In this document: piece after piece, positions 42,379 to 51,445 of the stretch
Layout: each line of letters begins with the position of its first letter
How positions within the stretch are numbered: the stretch's first letter is position 1
Assembly: GCF_965184065.1 (NCBI RefSeq)
Contig: NZ_OZ239098.1
Strand: one strand, 5' to 3'
Source of the DNA: Methylopumilus sp026399645
Lineage (GTDB): Bacteria > Pseudomonadota > Gammaproteobacteria > Burkholderiales > Methylophilaceae
DNA: 64,000 bases
Program-made: the position numbers and the translations under genes
Notes under the pieces: model-generated
The model's database searches: none
What the model was told of the DNA's origin: nothing
What the model saw: only the letters and a program-made list of their open reading frames with translations

Positions 42379-42945
42379 TTAAGCGCTTTCAGCTGGTGGT
42401 TCAGTCGCCTCTGCTGGAGCTGCTTCAGGAGCTACTGCTTCTGTTGGAGTTGCTTCAGGAGTTGCTGCTTCAGGAGTTGCCTCAACTGGTGCTGCTTCGG
42501 TTGTGACTTCAGGAGCTGCTGCTTCTGCAGGAGCCGCTTCAGGTGCAGGCGCTGCTGCAGCTTCTGCTGCCTTAGCTTTTTCTTCTGCTTCTTTAGCGTC
42601 CATCGCTGCTTTTAATTCTTCAGCTTTCTTAGCAGCTTCTTTAGCTTTTCTCAACTCTACTTTATCTGCATCTTTTTTCTTTAAAGCCACAATTGCCTCT
42701 GGGCCTTTTGCATGAAGCTTAACTAAACGACTCACTGAATCTGAGAGGAGTGCGCCATGACCTTTCCAATGCGTCACACGTTCGTTATCAATACGAAGAG
42801 CTTCGGTACCAATCTTAGCCATTGGGTTATAAAAACCAACACGCTCAATAAAGCGTCCGTCGCGACGATTTCTTGAATCTGCCACTACTACATTGTAAAA
42901 AGGGGTCTTTTTTGAACCGCCTCTAGAAAGTCGAATAATTACCAT
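42379..42945 (-). CDS. rpsP: 30S ribosomal protein S16 with long Ala/Pro/Glu-rich tail
   Basis: 188 aa, about twice the usual 80-90. Residues 1-85 are normal S16 (VIIRLSRGGSKKTPFYNVVV, RDGRFIERVGFYNPMA). Residues about 86-110 are Lys/Glu/Ala helical, and the last 75 are imperfect APEAAPAEA/ATPEA repeats of low complexity. The repeated DNA (GCTTCAGGAG-type units, 42400-42545) suggests growth by slippage. First gene of the rpsP-rimM-trmD-rplS operon. Confidence 0.95.
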   Translation of the reverse strand: MVIIRLSRGGSKKTPFYNVVVADSRNRRDGRFIERVGFYNPMAKIGTEALRIDNERVTHWKGHGALLSDSVSRLVKLHAKGPEAIVALKKKDADKVELRKAKEAAKKAEELKAAMDAKEAEEKAKAAEAAAAPAPEAAPAEAAAPEVTTEAAPVEATPEAATPEATPTEAVAPEAAPAEATEPPAESA

Positions 42946-43064
42946 AATTTACACTCTTCAATTAGTTAAAAATTTTCTTAAGAAAGGGGCGGATTTTACG
43001 CTATTTTTGGCATATTTGGCAAGCATAATCACTTTAAAGACAAGAATTTAAGGCTTCTTTTCGT

Positions 43065-43733
43065 CTATTGGTAAGAGGTGGGATCATCAATCCCGGCGGC
43101 TTTAAAGCCGTTTTGCCTTAAACGACACGAATCGCAGACACCACAAGCATGACCATCTTGATCAGCCTGATAGCAGGAGACAGTTAAACCGTAATCCACA
43201 CCTAATTTCATACCCTGAAGAATAATGGCTTCTTTAGATAAATGAATCAACGGGGTGTGAAGTTGAATATTTTGGCCTTCTACAGCAGATTTAGTCGCTA
43301 AATTAGCCATTTTCTGAAATTGCTCAATGTATTCGGGCCTACAATCAGGGTAACCTGAATAGTCGACGGCATTAACCCCTATAAAAATATCATGCGCACC
43401 GATGACTTCTGCCCAACCTAGCGCCAAAGTGAGCATTAAAGTATTGCGCGCAGGCACATAAGTAATCGGGATATGGGAAGTTAATTCAGTTGGCATTTTT
43501 AAATCAGGATTGGTAAGTGCAGAAGTAAGTATCCAACTTAAATCCATCTCCACCGTTTTATGATCTTGCACTTTAAACAGCAAAGCAATTTTTTTAGCCG
43601 CAGCGAGTTCCGCAATATGGCGCTGGTGATAATTGACACTCAAGGCATAACATTCATAACCTTCTTTTTTCGCAATCGCTAACGTGGTGGCTGAATCGAG
43701 GCCGCCTGATAAAAGAACTACGGCTTTAGACAC
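43065..43733 (-). CDS. queC: 7-cyano-7-deazaguanine synthase QueC
   Basis: About 222 aa from the GTG at 43733 (VSKAVVLLSGGLDS), chosen because GGGGAG stands at the right distance; longer frames run into queE. It makes preQ0 from CDG with ATP and ammonia. PP-loop LLSGGLDSATT and zinc site CGVCDSC...C near the C-terminus are clear. It overlaps the queE end by 8 bp. Last gene of the long Tol-Pal operon. Confidence 0.94.
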   Translation of the reverse strand: MSKAVVLLSGGLDSATTLAIAKKEGYECYALSVNYHQRHIAELAAAKKIALLFKVQDHKTVEMDLSWILTSALTNPDLKMPTELTSHIPITYVPARNTLMLTLALGWAEVIGAHDIFIGVNAVDYSGYPDCRPEYIEQFQKMANLATKSAVEGQNIQLHTPLIHLSKEAIILQGMKLGVDYGLTVSCYQADQDGHACGVCDSCRLRQNGFKAAGIDDPTSYQ

Positions 43734-44367
43734 CAGGTTTTTCTCCCCAAAGGAATTTATGTAATTGAATTTGCATACGCACATGCAGTTGATCTTTCAA
43801 AATCCAATCTCCTAAATCAGTGACATCTAGTTTTTGATAGACAGGTGAAAATAAGATGCTACATTTTTGTGTGAGTTTATATTGATCAAGTATTTTTTTA
43901 GCCCAGTCATAATCTTCACGACTACAAAGCACAAACTTAATTTCATCTTTTGAACTAATCATGTCTAAATTTTCCCAGTGATTTTTTTTCTCTTCACCTG
44001 AATCGGGCGTTTTGATATCTAAAATAATTTTAATGCGCGGATCCACTTCTTTAATAGAAAGTCCGCCGCCAGTTTCAATCGACACCTCGTAATTGTTATC
44101 AGCCAAGGTTTTAAGAAGGTGAATTACTTCTTTTTGTGCCAGCGGTTCCCCACCTGTCACTGTGACATAGCGCGTATCATATTTTTTGATGGATGCCATG
44201 ATGTCCTCGATACCCATCATAGATCCCCCTTGAAAAGCATAAGCAGTATCACAATAATGGCAACGCATCGGACATCCACTTAAGCGAATAAAAATCGTAG
44301 GCAATCCCATACGAGAAGATTCACCTTGCAGCGAATAAAAAATTTCAAAGATTTTAAGTTGTGTCAC
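43726..44367 (-). CDS. queE: 7-carboxy-7-deazaguanine synthase QueE
   Basis: 213 aa radical-SAM enzyme converting CPH4 to CDG in queuosine synthesis. The iron-sulfur motif CPMRCHYCDTAYAF (Cx3CxxC) and VTGGEPLAQKE are visible. The N-terminal FYSLQGESSRMGLPTIFIR is family-specific. It is coupled to queC downstream and lies 41 bp after cpoB. Confidence 0.95.
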   Translation of the reverse strand: MTQLKIFEIFYSLQGESSRMGLPTIFIRLSGCPMRCHYCDTAYAFQGGSMMGIEDIMASIKKYDTRYVTVTGGEPLAQKEVIHLLKTLADNNYEVSIETGGGLSIKEVDPRIKIILDIKTPDSGEEKKNHWENLDMISSKDEIKFVLCSREDYDWAKKILDQYKLTQKCSILFSPVYQKLDVTDLGDWILKDQLHVRMQIQLHKFLWGEKPGV

Positions 44368-44408
44368 GTTTAAGAATTTAAGGCTAAAGAAATTAAGATG
44401 TAAAAATT

Positions 44409-45185
44409 TTAAGGCTTAATACTTTCTAAAACTTTTAAGCGCTTTAGAGCATTTTGGATGACATCACTCTTAGGATATTTTTTAATTAAATCCTTCAAGC
44501 TTTTTTTGGCTTCAGGAATAAGCGCTAATTGAATTTGTGCATTAGCTAAACCTAATAAAGCTTCTGGATTTTTTGCAAAATCAGGATGCTGATCGAGTAA
44601 TTTTTGATAGGTACCAATCGTTGCTTTGTAATTTTTTAAATTAAATTGTGCATTGGCTAAAGCATATTTAGCATCAGGCAATAAAGCACTATTGGGGAAT
44701 TGCTTAATAAAATCAGTAAAGGCTTGGAAAGCTTCTTTATTCTTCATGCCATCTAAAAGTACGCTCGCTTGATCATAAACTTCTTGATCCGAAGGTGCTT
44801 TGACTTCTGGGGTTGCGGGTACTTCTCCGACTTTGTTAGACGGGGTAGAGTTAGTTCCGGCTGACTTTTCTTCAATTCTTCGAAGTCTGCCATCCAAATC
44901 TTGATAAAGATCTTTCTGGCGTTGTTCAACCGTAGCATTTAAATGACGTAACGTTTCCATATCACCGCGTAATTTAGAAACATCTTGTTTCAATAATTCG
45001 ATTTGATTCAACATGTCGTTGAGGCTCCCACTCTTAATGACAGCCTCAAGATTCACAATGCGTGTTTCCAACTCAGTTTCTTTTAATTGCATCTCTTGAA
45101 GTTTTTTTCTAGCATCCGTATCTTCAAAGAGTGCCGCGTGTAAAGGTGTAGCAAATAAACAAGCTAAAAGAATAAGTTTTTTCAT
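44409..45185 (-). CDS. cpoB: Cell division coordinator CpoB (YbgF)
   Basis: 258 aa. Signal peptide (1-17), an N-terminal coiled coil (about 25-100) and a C-terminal TPR domain (YDQASVLLDGMKNKEAFQAF onward). Periplasmic protein that links the Tol-Pal system to septal peptidoglycan synthesis. It lies after pal in the standard order. Confidence 0.93.
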   Translation of the reverse strand: MKKLILLACLFATPLHAALFEDTDARKKLQEMQLKETELETRIVNLEAVIKSGSLNDMLNQIELLKQDVSKLRGDMETLRHLNATVEQRQKDLYQDLDGRLRRIEEKSAGTNSTPSNKVGEVPATPEVKAPSDQEVYDQASVLLDGMKNKEAFQAFTDFIKQFPNSALLPDAKYALANAQFNLKNYKATIGTYQKLLDQHPDFAKNPEALLGLANAQIQLALIPEAKKSLKDLIKKYPKSDVIQNALKRLKVLESIKP

Positions 45186-45199
45186 TAAAGCTTAACTAT

Positions 45200-45691
45200 T
45201 TACTCTTTTTCGTAAGAGATATCGACGCGACGATCTTTTCCATAGCAAGTATCATCTTTACAATTTGTATCCGCACGCTCTTCACCGAAACTTACTGTTT
45301 CGATTTGTGCATCTTGCGCGCCCAATACATTCATAGATTTCTTAACTGACACAGAACGTTTTTGGCCAAGTGAGACGTTGTATTCACGTGAGCCACGATC
45401 ATCCGTATTACCAGTTAAAGTCATTTTGGCTTTGGGATGTGACGCCACATATTTAGCATGCGCTGCTAAGAGGTCTTTATATTCAGCTTTCACTACATCT
45501 TTATCATAGTCAAAGTAGATACTACGTTTAGATAAGATGTTATTTGGATCACGTAAGCTTGCTAAATCGAGATCTTTTTCATCGTTCGATGCAGAAGGGC
45601 CAGCAGGTTTTGATACATCAACAATCGGTGTTGAGCTACAGCCTATCAAAAATAATGATAGTAATGATGCAAGAAATAGTGACTTTTTCAT
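45200..45691 (-). CDS. pal: Peptidoglycan-associated lipoprotein Pal
   Basis: 163 aa. Lipoprotein signal with lipobox LIGC (Cys18). OmpA-like domain with SIYFDYDKDVV, GNTDDRGSREYNVSLGQKR and the final DRRVDISYE. It anchors the outer membrane to peptidoglycan and binds TolB. A Cys pair (CKDDTC) near the C-terminus is less usual and may form a disulfide. Confidence 0.96.
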   Translation of the reverse strand: MKKSLFLASLLSLFLIGCSSTPIVDVSKPAGPSASNDEKDLDLASLRDPNNILSKRSIYFDYDKDVVKAEYKDLLAAHAKYVASHPKAKMTLTGNTDDRGSREYNVSLGQKRSVSVKKSMNVLGAQDAQIETVSFGEERADTNCKDDTCYGKDRRVDISYEKE

Positions 45692-45716
45692 TTTCCAAAT
45701 CTCCAGTTAAGTTAAT

Positions 45717-47000
45717 TTATTTTACAAAAGGTGCCCATGCGGGCTCTCTAATATCATCAGCGTTAATATTAAATGATTGACGAACCACGCCATCAATCGA
45801 TACGGTAGAAAGTTCGCCCGATCCGTTGATCTTGTGTGCATATAGTATCACATGCCCATTCGGTGAAAACTTAGGCGCTTCATCAAAAGGACCATCGGTA
45901 ATTTTCGTAATTTGTCCTGTTTGTAGATCGTGTAACACTACTCTAAATCGACCTTCATCTTGCGTCACATAAGAGAGCATTTTGGCATCGGGGGAGACAT
46001 TAGGATTTAAATTTTGGTTACCCTCAAACGACACACGCTGTGGCTCACCTCCACTTGATGAGACTTTATAAATTTGTGGGCGACCGCCGCGATCAGATGT
46101 GAAATAAATCAAACGGCCATCAGGCGACCACACGGGCTCCGTATCAATATGCGTACTCTGGATAAGCGGTTTTAAATTGGATCCATCAGCATCAATGAGA
46201 TAAATTTGTGAGTTTGCGTTATACGTTAAGACAATCGCTAAACGTCTACCGTCAGGTGACCATGAGGGCGAGCTATTATTGCCTTTAAAGTTAGCCAAGA
46301 CGGTTCTTTGTCCTGTCACTAAAGACTGAATATAGATAATAGGTTTTTTCTTTTCAAAAGATACGTAAGCGATCTTTGTACCGTCTGGTGACCATCTCGC
46401 AGAGATAATAGGCTGAGGGGAGCCCACTACCGACTGCACATTAAATCCATCTGCATCGGCCACATTTAAAGAGTAGCGGCCTTTATTTTTTGTGATGTAA
46501 GAAATTTTAGTACTGAAGACCCCTGGAATACCAGTTAACTTTTCATAAATAGTGTCAGAAATTTTATGTGCGATGGCTCGATATTGGGCCACTGGACCTG
46601 AGTATTCCATAGTGGTTAAAATCGTTTTTTTGTTGATATCAACTAAAAACCAATTTACCTTCAAACGATTATTGCTGATCTCCACCTGACCTAGGGTCAT
46701 CACTTGTGCTTCAATGGCAGTCATTTCAGCATAATTTATTTCGCTTAAAGCTGATGGCTTATTCACTAAACCATTCACTTCTAAAGATCTAAAAAAACCT
46801 GAGCGATAAAGATCCGCTGCAATGATTTGATGCATACGACTAACGGCTTTATCAACAATTATTTCTTTATAAGGCATCACTGCAATATTAATTTGCTTGG
46901 TACCACCTCCAGAAATCTCAATCGTTTCAATCGCCAATGCATTGAAGGATATAAAAAAAAGTAAGGATAGAGAAATAAATGTTTTGAATGTTTTTAACAT
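45717..47000 (-). CDS. tolB: Tol-Pal system beta-propeller protein TolB
   Basis: About 427 aa from the ATG at 47000; an ATG at 47021 would add seven residues and overlap tolA by 14 bp, and both keep the signal peptide (LLFFISFNALA). Periplasmic. The N-terminal D1/D2 domains are followed by a beta-propeller with repeated WSPDG motifs (ARWSPDGTKIAYVS, PSWSPDGRRLAIV, PVWSPDGRLIYF). It binds Pal. Confidence 0.94.
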   Translation of the reverse strand: MLKTFKTFISLSLLFFISFNALAIETIEISGGGTKQINIAVMPYKEIIVDKAVSRMHQIIAADLYRSGFFRSLEVNGLVNKPSALSEINYAEMTAIEAQVMTLGQVEISNNRLKVNWFLVDINKKTILTTMEYSGPVAQYRAIAHKISDTIYEKLTGIPGVFSTKISYITKNKGRYSLNVADADGFNVQSVVGSPQPIISARWSPDGTKIAYVSFEKKKPIIYIQSLVTGQRTVLANFKGNNSSPSWSPDGRRLAIVLTYNANSQIYLIDADGSNLKPLIQSTHIDTEPVWSPDGRLIYFTSDRGGRPQIYKVSSSGGEPQRVSFEGNQNLNPNVSPDAKMLSYVTQDEGRFRVVLHDLQTGQITKITDGPFDEAPKFSPNGHVILYAHKINGSGELSTVSIDGVVRQSFNINADDIREPAWAPFVK

Positions 47001-47007
47001 ATGTAAA

Positions 47008-47799
47008 TTATATTTTTTCATTAGGTCTGAAGTTAAGTTTTAAATTTTTAAATTTCGAAAATAAATCGGTATCTGTGGGTACCGGTAAGGGTTGTGATTG
47101 AAAAATAGCACGCTCGACCGATTCATCACATACCGGAATACCACTTGATTTTAACATTTTAGGGTTACCAATCAATTCTCCTGTAGGCATTAATCCAATT
47201 TCAAACTGAAGCTCCACAGGGTTTGAACCACATAACTGCTTATTCACATTCTGTTGAATTTTTCTTTGAATCAATAGTTTATATTTATCCATCTCACCTA
47301 ATTTAGCACCCCCTTGGGTAGGATTAGCATTTGATTGTTTCACGTCTTCATGACGATTTAATGAAGGCTTTGATTTATCTTGTAATAATTCTTGTTGAAG
47401 TTTAGCTAATTGATCTTGCTTTAAAAGCTCTTCCTGAATTTTTTTCAAATCATCTTTCTTTTTTTGATCTTCTAATTTTTTACGATCCTCTTCTTCTTTT
47501 TTTTGTTTCAAACTAATCTCGGCCTTATCACTTGTCAGTGATTTAATAATTTCTTCTACCTTAGATGTTTTAGGCTCAGGCTTTGGCGGTTCTGGCTCAA
47601 TCTTCTTTTCAACAGGCGGCGTGTCAACTGCTTTAACACTTGGCACAGGAATCGAATCCCATAATTCCACTTCAGCTACTTGGGGTAACTTTACTCTCCA
47701 TTCAAAACTAACAATCATGATCGCGATTAAAATAATATGCACACTCGCTGCATAGATCGCAGCTCTTCTTGCTATGATTTTTTCTTGGGGTCTAATCAC
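47008..47799 (-). CDS. tolA: TolA inner-membrane spanning protein
   Basis: 263 aa. One N-terminal membrane helix (about 14-30), then a Pro-rich and Lys/Glu/Gln-rich helical domain II (about 70-150), and a C-terminal TolA/TonB-like domain with one Cys in each half (NKQLCGSNPVELQFE, SGIPVCDESVERAI). It connects TolQR to TolB/Pal. Shorter than E. coli TolA but typical for Betaproteobacteria. Confidence 0.92.
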   Translation of the reverse strand: MIRPQEKIIARRAAIYAASVHIILIAIMIVSFEWRVKLPQVAEVELWDSIPVPSVKAVDTPPVEKKIEPEPPKPEPKTSKVEEIIKSLTSDKAEISLKQKKEEEDRKKLEDQKKKDDLKKIQEELLKQDQLAKLQQELLQDKSKPSLNRHEDVKQSNANPTQGGAKLGEMDKYKLLIQRKIQQNVNKQLCGSNPVELQFEIGLMPTGELIGNPKMLKSSGIPVCDESVERAIFQSQPLPVPTDTDLFSKFKNLKLNFRPNEKI

Positions 47800-47807
47800 G
47801 TCTAAAT

Positions 47808-48197
47808 TTATTTTTGTGGCTTAAGAAGTAAGCCCACTTTGGAGACGTTATTTTGTTTTAAAAGATCCATGACACTTATGACTTCATCGTATTTCACATT
47901 CTTGTCAGCCGCAATCACAAGCGCTCGATCAGGCGTTGTTTTAATTAAAGACTGCACGTGGCTTAATAATCGATCGCGCGTATAACTCTCACCCTCAATC
48001 TCAATGGTGCTATTAAGTTTTATGGTAATCACGATGGGTGCTCCTGTTTGTTTTAAAGTTTCACCCACCTCAGGCAGCTCCACGACCCCAGGATTCGTCA
48101 TGGGTGCTGTCACCATAAAAATAACAAGTAAAACTAAAGTCACATCAATATAAGGCACCACATTGATCTGATTCATTAAGCGACGTTTACGCATCAC
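47808..48197 (-). CDS. tolR: TolR, Tol-Pal proton-channel subunit
   Basis: 129 aa ExbD/TolR family. One membrane helix with the functional Asp (INVVPYIDVTLVLLVIFMV). The periplasmic domain includes ALVIAADKNVKYDEVI. It forms the proton channel with TolQ. It is adjacent to tolQ with no gap. Confidence 0.96.
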   Translation of the reverse strand: MMRKRRLMNQINVVPYIDVTLVLLVIFMVTAPMTNPGVVELPEVGETLKQTGAPIVITIKLNSTIEIEGESYTRDRLLSHVQSLIKTTPDRALVIAADKNVKYDEVISVMDLLKQNNVSKVGLLLKPQK

Positions 48198-48869
48198 TTA
48201 TCCTTTTCTTTGTAAGATGTTAACGAACTCTTCCATGAAGCTTTCATATCTCACCGATAAACGATCAACCGAAGTTGCAAAACGGTTATAGGCAATGACC
48301 GCTGGAATCGCTGCAAATAAACCAATGGCAGTTGCGATTAATGCCTCTGCAATACCAGGAGCCACTTGAGTTAAAGTCGCTTGTGCCACATTGGCTAACC
48401 CTCTAAAGGCATTCATGATGCCCCATACCGTTCCAAATAAACCAATGTAAGGACTTACAGATCCTACTGATGCTAGAAAAGGTAAATGCGCATCTAAGAA
48501 ATCAAGTTCGCGATTGTATGTGGCGCGCATGGCACGTCGCACTCCTTCAATCACATCACTCATATCACTTTTTGATGTCTTATGACGATTAAATTCTTTA
48601 TAGCCCGCTTCAAAAATAGTCGCTAACCCCTGGTTCTTGATACGGCCACTATGAATGCTGTCATGAAGTTTATTAAGGTCCCCACTTGTCCAGAATGTAT
48701 TTTCAAATTCATCCACTGCGAGTTCTGCACTTTTTAATACAGAAACTTTTATAAAGATATACCACCAAGAAAACCCAGAAGCAGCTAATAAAATTAACAT
48801 GACAAGCTGAACAGGAATGGTTGCCCCTGTAATCAAACTTAAAAAAGATAAATCATTCACTACATTCAT
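48198..48869 (-). CDS. tolQ: TolQ, Tol-Pal proton-channel subunit
   Basis: 223 aa MotA/TolQ/ExbB family with three membrane helices (about 18-40, 125-150, 165-190). The conserved stretches ASVGSVSPYIGLFGTVWGIM and ALIATAIGLFAAIPAVIAYN are present. Overlaps the ybgC end by 4 bp. Confidence 0.96.
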   Translation of the reverse strand: MNVVNDLSFLSLITGATIPVQLVMLILLAASGFSWWYIFIKVSVLKSAELAVDEFENTFWTSGDLNKLHDSIHSGRIKNQGLATIFEAGYKEFNRHKTSKSDMSDVIEGVRRAMRATYNRELDFLDAHLPFLASVGSVSPYIGLFGTVWGIMNAFRGLANVAQATLTQVAPGIAEALIATAIGLFAAIPAVIAYNRFATSVDRLSVRYESFMEEFVNILQRKG

Positions 48870-49276
48870 AAAGACTCCATAATTTCTTTAACGGTGGATG
48901 GGATTCTGACGGGTTTAAATTTCTCACTATCAATACAAGCAATATCGACACTTGCATCAATCAATATTTCATTTTCACGATAAATCATTTGTCTAAATTC
49001 AATTTTGCTAGACCCTATATCTTTGAGCTCACTTTTAACGATTAAATCATCATTAAAACGTGCAGGAAGTTTATATTGAATATCGATGCGATGTACTACA
49101 AACATAATATGGTCATGATGTTTTAAATGATGTTGGTCAATCCCAACACTTCTCAACCATTCGGTTCTAGCACGTTCCATAAATTTTAAATAATTAGAGT
49201 GATAAACGACACCGCCACTATCGGTATCTTCGAAATAAATACGCACAGGTAACGAAAAAGTTTTTATTCCTGCCAT
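48866..49276 (-). CDS. ybgC: Tol-Pal-associated acyl-CoA thioesterase YbgC
   Basis: 136 aa hotdog-fold thioesterase. The active-site region YFEDTDSGGVVYHSNYLKFMERARTEWLR carries the catalytic Asp. It acts on acyl-CoA or acyl-ACP and is conserved at the head of tol operons. Its start lies 13 bp inside the ruvB end, so the ruv and tol genes form one transcription unit. Confidence 0.94.
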   Translation of the reverse strand: MAGIKTFSLPVRIYFEDTDSGGVVYHSNYLKFMERARTEWLRSVGIDQHHLKHHDHIMFVVHRIDIQYKLPARFNDDLIVKSELKDIGSSKIEFRQMIYRENEILIDASVDIACIDSEKFKPVRIPSTVKEIMESL

Positions 49277-50301
49277 GAGGTATCAGTGGGTTCTTGTGAA
49301 GGGGGTTTCATACCAAAGTGAAGATACGTCGCTTGTGTCACGACACGCCCGCGCGGGGTGCGCATGAGATAACCTTGTTGAATAAGATAGGGTTCCAATA
49401 CATCTTCAATCGTTTCGCGCTCTTCACCAATGGCGGCGGCTAAATTATCAATGCCCACGGGACCGCCATTAAATTTTTCTAGGATTGCTTGGAGGAGTTT
49501 TCGGTCCATAACATCTAAGCCTAATAAATCCACATCCAACATTTTGAGAGCGTCATCTGCAATTGATGCTGTGATTTTTCCATTGGATTTGACTTGTGCG
49601 AAATCACGCACACGTCTTAATAAACGGTTTGCAATGCGCGGTGTACCTCGTGAACGTTTTGCAATTTCTAATGAGCCTGAAGGATCAATATCAGCTTCTA
49701 AAAGACTGGATGAACGATCGACAATTTTTGCTAACTCAGTTTGACTATAAAACTCTAGTCGAGAGACAATACCAAAACGATCGCGAAGAGGATTGGTAAG
49801 CATGCCTGCTCGAGTTGTCGCACCCACTAATGTAAAAGGCGGCAAATCAAGTCGCACTGATCTAGCTGATGGACCCTCACCAATCATAATATCAAGACGG
49901 TAATCTTCCATCGCGGGATATAAAATTTCTTCAATGACAGGTGATAGGCGATGAATCTCATCAATAAATAACACGTCATTGGGTTCTAAATTGGTAAGAA
50001 GGGCTGCGAGGTCGCCTGCTTTTTCTAAAACAGGACCTGATGTTTGACGAAGATTGACACCCATTTCTTTTGCAATGATGTGAGCTAAAGTGGTTTTACC
50101 TAAACCGGGCGGTCCAAAAAGTAATACATGATCAAGCGCTTCGTTTCTATTTTTAGCCGCTGAAATAAAAATCTCCAATTGGCTTCTGACTTTTTCTTGG
50201 CCAACATATTCTTGAAGTTCTTTAGGGCGTAGTGCGCGCTCAATTGATTCCTCAACAGGCTCATTCACTGTACTTGCTACAAAACGATCAGATTCAATCA
50301 T
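49264..50301 (-). CDS. ruvB: Holliday-junction branch-migration helicase RuvB
   Basis: 345 aa AAA+ motor. Walker A GPPGLGKTTLAHIIA, Walker B FIDEIHRL, sensor GATTRAGML and the C-terminal winged helix (RTPRGRVVTQATYLHFG). It drives branch migration with RuvA. It lies 9 bp after ruvA. Confidence 0.97.
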   Translation of the reverse strand: MIESDRFVASTVNEPVEESIERALRPKELQEYVGQEKVRSQLEIFISAAKNRNEALDHVLLFGPPGLGKTTLAHIIAKEMGVNLRQTSGPVLEKAGDLAALLTNLEPNDVLFIDEIHRLSPVIEEILYPAMEDYRLDIMIGEGPSARSVRLDLPPFTLVGATTRAGMLTNPLRDRFGIVSRLEFYSQTELAKIVDRSSSLLEADIDPSGSLEIAKRSRGTPRIANRLLRRVRDFAQVKSNGKITASIADDALKMLDVDLLGLDVMDRKLLQAILEKFNGGPVGIDNLAAAIGEERETIEDVLEPYLIQQGYLMRTPRGRVVTQATYLHFGMKPPSQEPTDTSWQE

Positions 50302-50310
50302 GCGTCTTCA

Positions 50311-50892
50311 TTAGCCTTTAGATAAATATTTTAAAGCTTGTTTAATACCATCATTCACAGTGAGATTTATATCTAAACTTTTTACAGCATTTAAAGATTC
50401 GCGTTCATTGTAGCCTAACGCGATGAGTGCATTGAGCACATCTTGACTAATAGAAGCCATGCCAGAACCCTTAATACTTAGCGCTGAATCAAGTGTGAAT
50501 TTATCTTTTAATTCCAACAGTAAACGTTCGGCTGTTTTTTTACCAATACCGGGTACGCGAGTTAAAAGTCCTGCTTCTTGAAGTGACACAGCTTGAATCA
50601 ATTCATCAATGGATAAGCCACTTAAAATCGCAAGTGCAGACTTAGCTCCAATCCCGTTCACTTTTAAAAGCTGTCTAAACATTAAACGTTCTTGGTTAGT
50701 GCCAAAACCAAATAGAAGTTGCGCATCTTCACGTACAACAAAGTGCGTGAGTAATGTGACTTTATCTCCTACTTGAGGCAGTAAATAAAAAGTACTCATG
50801 GGAACTTCGCATTCATAGCCCACACCATTGCAATCAATCAAAGCCAAGGGTGGTGTTTTGTCTAAAAGAATGCCGGAAATTCTTCCTATCAT
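50311..50892 (-). CDS. ruvA: Holliday-junction binding protein RuvA
   Basis: 193 aa. N-terminal OB fold (MIGRISGILLDKTPPLALIDC), then two helix-hairpin-helix motifs (LLKVNGIGAKSALAILSG, LTRVPGIGKKTAERLLLEL) and a C-terminal domain III that regulates RuvB (LNALIALGYNERE). It overlaps ruvC by 4 bp. Confidence 0.97.
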   Translation of the reverse strand: MIGRISGILLDKTPPLALIDCNGVGYECEVPMSTFYLLPQVGDKVTLLTHFVVREDAQLLFGFGTNQERLMFRQLLKVNGIGAKSALAILSGLSIDELIQAVSLQEAGLLTRVPGIGKKTAERLLLELKDKFTLDSALSIKGSGMASISQDVLNALIALGYNERESLNAVKSLDINLTVNDGIKQALKYLSKG

Positions 50893-51437
50893 ACGAGCCT
50901 ACCTTTTTTCATACGGTAACTTAAAGCATCCATACTTTGCAATTGGTTATAAGCATTTGCATGACACATCGCACAAGCCAGTGCGTCTGCAGAATCTGCC
51001 TGAGGTACTTCAGGCAATTTTAAAAAGCGTTTGACCATTTCTTGCACCTGCTCTTTTTTGGCATGCCCTGAACCCACCACTGATTTTTTAACTTGTAAGG
51101 CTGTGTATTCATAGACAGGTAATTTTTTGATGACAACAGCGCTGATGGCAGCTCCTCGTGCTTGACCTAATAAAAGAGTAGATTGTGGATTCACATTCAC
51201 AAACACTTTTTCGATAGCTACTTGTTTTGGCTTATATTGATCGATCACTTCGAAGAGCCCTTCTAAAATAATTTGAATACGCTCAGGCAAACTATCACGC
51301 GCATCTTCTTTGGCGCTGACGGTTTTTATTACACCACTTCCAAGATAGCGAATCTTGTCACCACTTTTTTCTATGACACCGAATCCTGTCATTCTCAGAC
51401 CAGGATCAATTCCAAGGATGATAATAGGATCACTCAA
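50889..51437 (-). CDS. ruvC: Holliday-junction resolvase RuvC
   Basis: 182 aa RNase H-fold endonuclease. GIDPGLRMTGFGVIE (catalytic Asp), VAIEKVFVNVNPQSTLLLGQ (Glu), and the late SADALACAMCHA (two Asp/His region). It makes paired nicks at Holliday junctions. It follows the YebC-family gene by 8 bp. Confidence 0.97.
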   Translation of the reverse strand: MSDPIIILGIDPGLRMTGFGVIEKSGDKIRYLGSGVIKTVSAKEDARDSLPERIQIILEGLFEVIDQYKPKQVAIEKVFVNVNPQSTLLLGQARGAAISAVVIKKLPVYEYTALQVKKSVVGSGHAKKEQVQEMVKRFLKLPEVPQADSADALACAMCHANAYNQLQSMDALSYRMKKGRLV

Positions 51438-51445
51438 TGATGAAT

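Noticed and set aside
42503..42715. Ala/Ser-rich plus-strand frame opposite rpsP
   Set aside because: Shadow produced by the repetitive Ala/Glu codons of the S16 tail.
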